NCBI GenBank assembly: GCA_009777435.1
Contig: WRLW01000059.1
Location: 1-8,247 of the forward strand
Length of the DNA: 8,247 nt
Direction of reading: 5' to 3'
Origin: Oscillospiraceae bacterium
GTDB lineage: Bacteria > Bacillota > Clostridia > Oscillospirales > UBA929
The translations under genes were made by a program, and so were the position numbers. Of the stretch, positions 4,723 through 8,247 are shown piece by piece. The notes below the pieces were generated by a model. It was not told the DNA's origin and did not search any database. It was given only the letters and a program-made list of their open reading frames with translations. Within the stretch, counting starts at the first letter, position 1, and every line of letters starts with the position of its first letter.

Positions 4723-6111
4723 ATGGAAAGAACGCTTATAAAGCGCCTGTATGAGAGCCGCGAGGATATGGACGGACGGCCCGTCCGCGTATCCGGGTGG
4801 GTGCGCTCGGCGCGCGTCGCCAGGGAATTGGCGTTTGTGGACTTGTACGACGGCTCGACCGTCAAAGGCGCGCAGCTCGTCGTGACCGGCGCGCTGCCGA
4901 ATTTCGAGGCGGTCTCAAAGCTTAACGGCGGCGCGTCCCTTATCTGCATAGGAAAGCTGAGGCTCACGCCCGAGGCCCGCCAGCCTTTTGAGATAACGGC
5001 GGAGGCCATCGAAATAACCGGGCTGTCGCATCCCGACTACCCGATGCAGAAGAAACGCCACTCGCTGGAATTTCTGCGCACCGTGCCGCATCTGCGCCCG
5101 CGCGCCGCGACCTTTCAGGCCGTGTTCCGCGTGCGCTCCGAAATATCGTTTGCCGTCCATGATTTCTTTCGCGGGCGCGGGTTTGTGTGCGTCCATACCC
5201 CGCTGATAACGGGTTCGGACGCCGAGGGCGCGGGCGAGATGTTCCGCGTCACGGTTTTGGATCCGTCGGAGCCGCCGCGCACGCCCGAGGGCAAGGCCGA
5301 CTTCTCAAAGGACTTTTTCGGGCGGCTGACGTCGCTGACCGTTTCGGGCCAGCTTGAGGCCGAGTCGTTCGCGCAGGCGTTCTCAAACGTCTATACCTTC
5401 GGCCCCACCTTCCGCGCCGAGAATTCCAATACACCGCGCCACGCCGCCGAATTCTGGATGATCGAGCCTGAGATGGCGTTTTGTGACCTGGCCGGCGACA
5501 TGGATATGGCCGAGGCCATGATAAAGCACGTCATAACGCATACGCTTAGCGCCTGCCCGCATGAGATGGAATTCCTGAACGCCTTTATCGATAACTCGCT
5601 GCTTGAGCGCCTGCGGCTCGCGGCCTCGGCGGTTTTTGAGCGCATGACCTATACGCGCGCGGTTGAATTCCTTGAGCGGGCGGGAGACCGCTTCCGGTAT
5701 CCGGTGGGCTGGGGCTGCGACCTTCAAACCGAGCATGAGCGTTATATCACCGAGGAAATATGCGGCAGGCCGGTATTTCTCACCGACTACCCGAAGGAGC
5801 TGAAGGCGTTTTATATGCGCTTAAACGACGACGGGCGTACGGCGGCCGCGATGGATCTGCTTGTCCCCGGCGTCGGAGAGCTTGTCGGCGGCTCGCAGAG
5901 GGAGGAGCGCCTCGACGTGCTGCTGCGGCGCATGTCCGAATCCGGCATGGCGCCCGAGGACTACGAAGGATATCTCGCCCTGCGGCGGTACGGCACGGTC
6001 AAGCACGCCGGCTTCGGGCTGGGGCTTGAACGTCTGGTCATGTATATGACCGGCATGTCCAACATCCGCGACGTTATCCCGTTTCCGCGCACGCCAGGCA
6101 GCCTGATGTAA
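4723..6111 (+). CDS. asnS: Asparaginyl-tRNA synthetase
   Basis: Class IIb synthetase that charges tRNA-Asn with asparagine in the cytosol. The 462-aa length is standard. Residues about 20-100 form the OB-fold anticodon-binding domain (VRVSGWVRSAR). The catalytic core follows, with SLEFLRTVPHLRPR (114-127) and class II motif 2 (about 228-252, TFRAENSNTPRHAAEFWMIE), then motif 3 (430-456, GFGLGLERLVMYMTGMSNIRD then VIPFPR). The AEFWMIEPEMAF and GMSNIRDVIPFPR patterns fit AsnRS rather than AspRS. ATG at 4723 has GGAG (4712-4715) seven bases upstream. The 33-bp gap after the ATPase gene has neither promoter nor terminator, so asnS is probably the fourth gene of the transporter operon. No T-box leader, often used for synthetase genes in this phylum, fits in that gap. 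Confidence 0.97.
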   Translation: MERTLIKRLYESREDMDGRPVRVSGWVRSARVARELAFVDLYDGSTVKGAQLVVTGALPNFEAVSKLNGGASLICIGKLRLTPEARQPFEITAEAIEITGLSHPDYPMQKKRHSLEFLRTVPHLRPRAATFQAVFRVRSEISFAVHDFFRGRGFVCVHTPLITGSDAEGAGEMFRVTVLDPSEPPRTPEGKADFSKDFFGRLTSLTVSGQLEAESFAQAFSNVYTFGPTFRAENSNTPRHAAEFWMIEPEMAFCDLAGDMDMAEAMIKHVITHTLSACPHEMEFLNAFIDNSLLERLRLAASAVFERMTYTRAVEFLERAGDRFRYPVGWGCDLQTEHERYITEEICGRPVFLTDYPKELKAFYMRLNDDGRTAAAMDLLVPGVGELVGGSQREERLDVLLRRMSESGMAPEDYEGYLALRRYGTVKHAGFGLGLERLVMYMTGMSNIRDVIPFPRTPGSLM

Positions 6112-6155
6112 TACGGTTTGCCATAGAAAAGTCTTAATTTTGTCATTATTCACAA

Positions 6156-6184
6156 TTGCATTTTGCAAGGAATTCTCATATAAT
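6156..6184 (+). promoter_or_regulatory. Sigma-A promoter of the aminotransferase gene
   Basis: -35 TTGCAT (6156-6161), a 17-bp spacer and -10 TATAAT (6179-6184). Start expected near 6191, in the A+T-rich 107-bp gap after asnS. The -35 is part of a small inverted repeat TTGCA-TTT-TGCAA (6156-6168). The hexamers and spacer length equal those of the ABC operon promoter. Confidence 0.85.
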
Positions 6185-6187
6185 ATC

Positions 6188-6203
6188 CCGAAATATATAT
6201 ATG
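6188..6203 (+). promoter_or_regulatory. Shared start-site element, copy 2
   Basis: CCGAAATATATATATG starts four bases after the -10 box, matching 2463-2478 at 14 of 16 positions and in exactly the same register. The promoters of deoC, the LytTR gene and secD lack it. Candidate common operator for the two amino-acid-related transcripts. Confidence 0.4.
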
Positions 6204-6218
6204 AGAGGGCGTTAGCCA

Positions 6219-7478
6219 ATGTATATGGGGCTGAGTAGCGAACAGCTATCCGAATTAAGAAAAAACCTCGAAAAAGAACACTCGGAAATCAAATCGAGGG
6301 GTTTGGCGCTGGATATGTCGAGGGGCAAGCCCGGCCCCGACGTCCTCGACCTCGCAACCGGTATGCTGTCGCTGCCCGCAGGGAGCTACAAGGCGGAAAA
6401 CGGCTTTGACTGCCGCAATTACGGTATTCCCGACGGCATCCCCGAAGCGAAGCGCATGTTCGCCTCCATGCTCGGAGTCGAGGAAAATGAAATAATAATC
6501 GGCGGCAACTCGAGCCTGCAAATGATGTACGACGCGGTGGCGCGCGCGCTGCTGATAGGCGTTTCAGAGAAAACCGGCCCCTGGGGGAGCGGCGTTAAAT
6601 TCCTCTGTCCCGTACCCGGCTATGACCGCCATTTCTCCATTTGCGAAAGCATGGGCATAGAGATGATCAACATCCCGGCCGGCGGCGACGGGCCGGACAT
6701 GGACGCGGTGGAGCGCGCGGTCGCGCGGGACGCCTCGGTCAAGGGCATATGGTGCGTTCCGATGTACTCCAACCCGACGGGGATAGTCTATTCCGACGAA
6801 ACCGTAAGGCGGCTCGCGAGGCTGAAGCCGAAGGCGGCCGATTTCAGAATCTTCTGGGATAACGCCTATTGCGTCCACCACCTGACCGAGAATCCCGACG
6901 TCCTTTTGAATATCCTCAGCGAGTGCAAAAGCGCGGGCAATCCCGACATGGTTTATATTGTCGGCTCGACGTCTAAAATCTCTTTCCCCGGCGCGGGCGT
7001 CGCCATGCTGGCGGCAAGCGCGGCCAACGCGGCCTTTATCAAAAAGCATATCGGCTACCAGACCATAGGCTCCGATAAGCTCAACCAGCTTCGCCACGTT
7101 CAGTTCTTCGGCGGCTTAGAGGGCATAAAGGCGCATATGCGTTTGATACTCGATATCTTAAAGCCCAAATTCGATACGGTTATCGAGTGTTTGAACGCGG
7201 AGCTGTCCGGTCTTGGCTCGTGGCATGAGCCGAAGGGTGGGTATTTCATCTCCTTTGACGGTATGCCGGGTACGGCCAAGCGCGTAGTGGCCCTCTGCAA
7301 GGAGGCCGGCGTCGTCCTTACCGGCGCGGGCGCGACCTTCCCATACGGGCGCGACCCGGAGGACAGGAATATAAGGATCGCGCCGACTTACCCGTCCTTA
7401 GACGAGCTGAAAGCCGCGATGGAAGTTTTCTGCGTGAGCGTAAAACTCGCGAGCGTCGAGAAGCTTTCCGGCGGCTGA
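6219..7478 (+). CDS. Type Ic aspartate aminotransferase-like PLP enzyme
   Basis: PLP-dependent fold-type I aminotransferase (419 aa) of the MocR-like/AspAT type Ic group, which interconverts aspartate plus 2-oxoglutarate with oxaloacetate plus glutamate in the cytosol. Visible features are LDMSRGKPGP near residue 31, GGNSSLQMMYD (95-105), SNPTG (184-188), the cofactor aspartate and tyrosine in FWDNAYCVHH (D214, Y217), the PLP lysine in GSTSKISFPGAG (K253), and the carboxylate-binding arginine in RNIRIAPTYP (R386). Length and motif order are normal. ATG 6219 has AGAGGG nine bases upstream; a second ATG at 6225 is possible but poorly spaced. Single gene with its own promoter. Substrate preference is inferred from the family and could be another amino acid. 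Confidence 0.9.
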   Translation: MYMGLSSEQLSELRKNLEKEHSEIKSRGLALDMSRGKPGPDVLDLATGMLSLPAGSYKAENGFDCRNYGIPDGIPEAKRMFASMLGVEENEIIIGGNSSLQMMYDAVARALLIGVSEKTGPWGSGVKFLCPVPGYDRHFSICESMGIEMINIPAGGDGPDMDAVERAVARDASVKGIWCVPMYSNPTGIVYSDETVRRLARLKPKAADFRIFWDNAYCVHHLTENPDVLLNILSECKSAGNPDMVYIVGSTSKISFPGAGVAMLAASAANAAFIKKHIGYQTIGSDKLNQLRHVQFFGGLEGIKAHMRLILDILKPKFDTVIECLNAELSGLGSWHEPKGGYFISFDGMPGTAKRVVALCKEAGVVLTGAGATFPYGRDPEDRNIRIAPTYPSLDELKAAMEVFCVSVKLASVEKLSGG

Positions 7479-7498
7479 AGCGGGTTTCCCGATTTTGA

Positions 7499-7514
7499 TT
7501 GACTAACGTGTCAA
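7499..7514. repeat. Inverted repeat over the secD -35
   Basis: TTGAC (7499-7503) and GTCAA (7510-7514) are perfect inverted arms around TAACGT. It could be an operator, but one arm is the -35 hexamer itself, so half of the symmetry is explained by the promoter. Confidence 0.3.
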
Positions 7515-7527
7515 ACGATAGTATAAT
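7499..7527 (+). promoter_or_regulatory. Sigma-A promoter of secD
   Basis: -35 TTGACT (7499-7504), a 17-bp spacer and -10 TATAAT (7522-7527), close to the ideal sigma-A promoter. Start near 7534, about 20 nt before the secD ATG. The -35 lies inside the inverted repeat TTGAC-6-GTCAA (7499-7514). Confidence 0.85.
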
Positions 7528-7554
7528 ACCCCTGTTTGGGAGGAGGAAATACAG

Positions 7555-8247
7555 ATGAAGAAAAGCTTGTTGGCCTTTATAGGCATGCTGATCGCCATCT
7601 TCCTGTTGGCCCTTGTGGATATCTACGGGGTTGACTTGGTGGTTTTCGAGGTGCCGAGTTTTAGAGACGGTATACGCCTTGGATTGGATTTGTCGGGCGG
7701 CTCGTCCATAACCTATGAGGCCGTCATACCTGAGGGTATGTCGCAGTCTGAGGTAGACTCCGGCCTGCTCAGCGCCGAGGCCATGCTGCGCGCGCGTCTC
7801 GACCAGTTCGGCTATACCGAGGCGCTGCTGTCGCGCGCGGGCAGCAACCGCCTGACGGTCGATATACCGAATATACAAAACCCCGAGGAGGCCGTCGCCC
7901 TGCTTGGCTCCACGGCGCGCCTTGAATTCCGTGACGCCGACGGCGGTATTATCATCTACGGCAGTCAGGTCATAAGCGCCAAAAGCACGGTCGGCCCCAT
8001 TGAGCAAAACGGGCCGAGCGTGCCGCATGTCGTGCTTGAGCTGTCGGACGACGCCCGCGAGGCGTTCAGGGAGGCCACCAAGGAAGCCGCCTCCCGCCCG
8101 GTCGGTGAGAACTATATAGGTATTTACCTTGACGAAGCCGAGCGTTCGCGCCCGACGGTTGACTCAAGGTACACCACGACGGGCATCGACCCGAAGGACG
8201 GCGTGACCATCACGGTCGGCGGCGACGCCAAGGCCGCCAAAGACCTC
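7555..8247 (+). CDS. secD: Protein translocase subunit SecD, N-terminal part
   Basis: Start of the SecD subunit of the Sec translocon accessory complex, which uses the proton gradient to help complete protein export across the membrane. The frame is open to the window end (231 codons, no stop), so the gene is cut by the window edge. Residues 4-22 form the first transmembrane helix. The SecD hallmark GIRLGLDLSGGSSITYEA follows at 39-56, then the first periplasmic domain with ALLGSTARLEFRD (115-127), VVLELSDDAREAF (159-171) and a GVTITVGGD stretch (216-224). ATG 7555 has AGGAGG (7541-7546) eight bases upstream. Whether it continues as SecD alone or as a SecDF fusion cannot be seen. It is an unrelated housekeeping neighbour of the amino acid genes with its own promoter. 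Confidence 0.95.
   Translation, partial: MKKSLLAFIGMLIAIFLLALVDIYGVDLVVFEVPSFRDGIRLGLDLSGGSSITYEAVIPEGMSQSEVDSGLLSAEAMLRARLDQFGYTEALLSRAGSNRLTVDIPNIQNPEEAVALLGSTARLEFRDADGGIIIYGSQVISAKSTVGPIEQNGPSVPHVVLELSDDAREAFREATKEAASRPVGENYIGIYLDEAERSRPTVDSRYTTTGIDPKDGVTITVGGDAKAAKDL

Noticed and set aside
3924..5009. A 361-codon minus-strand open frame across the ATPase and asnS
   Set aside because: It spans two well-supported genes and their junction, has Ser/Arg-rich composition typical of antisense frames, and shows no ribosome site or motif.
7481..7500. Possible terminator after the aminotransferase gene: CGGG-TTT-CCCG followed by ATTTTGATT
   Set aside because: The stem is only four pairs with no proper U-run, and the tail already forms part of the secD -35. 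Too weak to call.
7318..8028. A 236-codon minus-strand open frame over the aminotransferase end and secD start
   Set aside because: It runs antisense through a near-perfect promoter, a ribosome site and the clear SecD coding sequence, and its product resembles nothing known.

Overview
The window reads as chromosomal DNA from a fairly high-GC member of the Firmicutes, probably class Clostridia. Evidence for this is the strong AGGAGG-type ribosome sites, near-consensus sigma-A promoters with 17-bp spacers, a free-standing LytTR regulator paired with a LiaF-like membrane protein, and the sequence style of the polar amino acid ABC transporter. Genes are tightly packed and the largest gap is 198 bp (2294-2491). 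I see no RNA gene, mobile element, CRISPR array or strong intrinsic terminator.

Left part (minus strand). A LytTR regulator (2293-1841) and a 4-TM LiaF-like protein (1840-1097) form a two-gene operon with its own promoter. Downstream, a promoter in the 92-bp gap drives deoC and cdd (1004-7), a deoxyribonucleoside salvage pair joined by an ATGA overlap. The cdd reading frame stops about 15-20 residues earlier than the family norm.

Middle part (plus strand). Divergent from the LytTR operon is an amino acid ABC importer: lipoprotein binding protein (2492-3268), permease (3270-3980) and ATPase (3967-4689), followed 33 bp later by asnS (4723-6111). The binding protein is the main surprise. Its two halves are in swapped order relative to every ordinary family 3 solute-binding protein I know. 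It starts at the hinge, runs through lobe II and the C-terminal return to lobe I, passes a short linker, and only then carries the usual N-terminal half, ending at the first hinge strand. All expected ligand-contact motifs are present, so it looks like an intact circular permutant.

Right part (plus strand). A type Ic aspartate-aminotransferase-like enzyme (6219-7478) has its own promoter, and the start of secD (7555 to window end) has another. The promoters of the ABC operon and the aminotransferase share the same -35 (TTGCAT), spacer length and -10 (TATAAT). They also share a 16-bp element (14/16 identical) at the same distance past the -10. This suggests joint control of amino acid uptake, asparaginyl-tRNA charging and aspartate/glutamate metabolism. 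A 21-bp-spaced direct repeat between the divergent promoters is a candidate LytTR operator.
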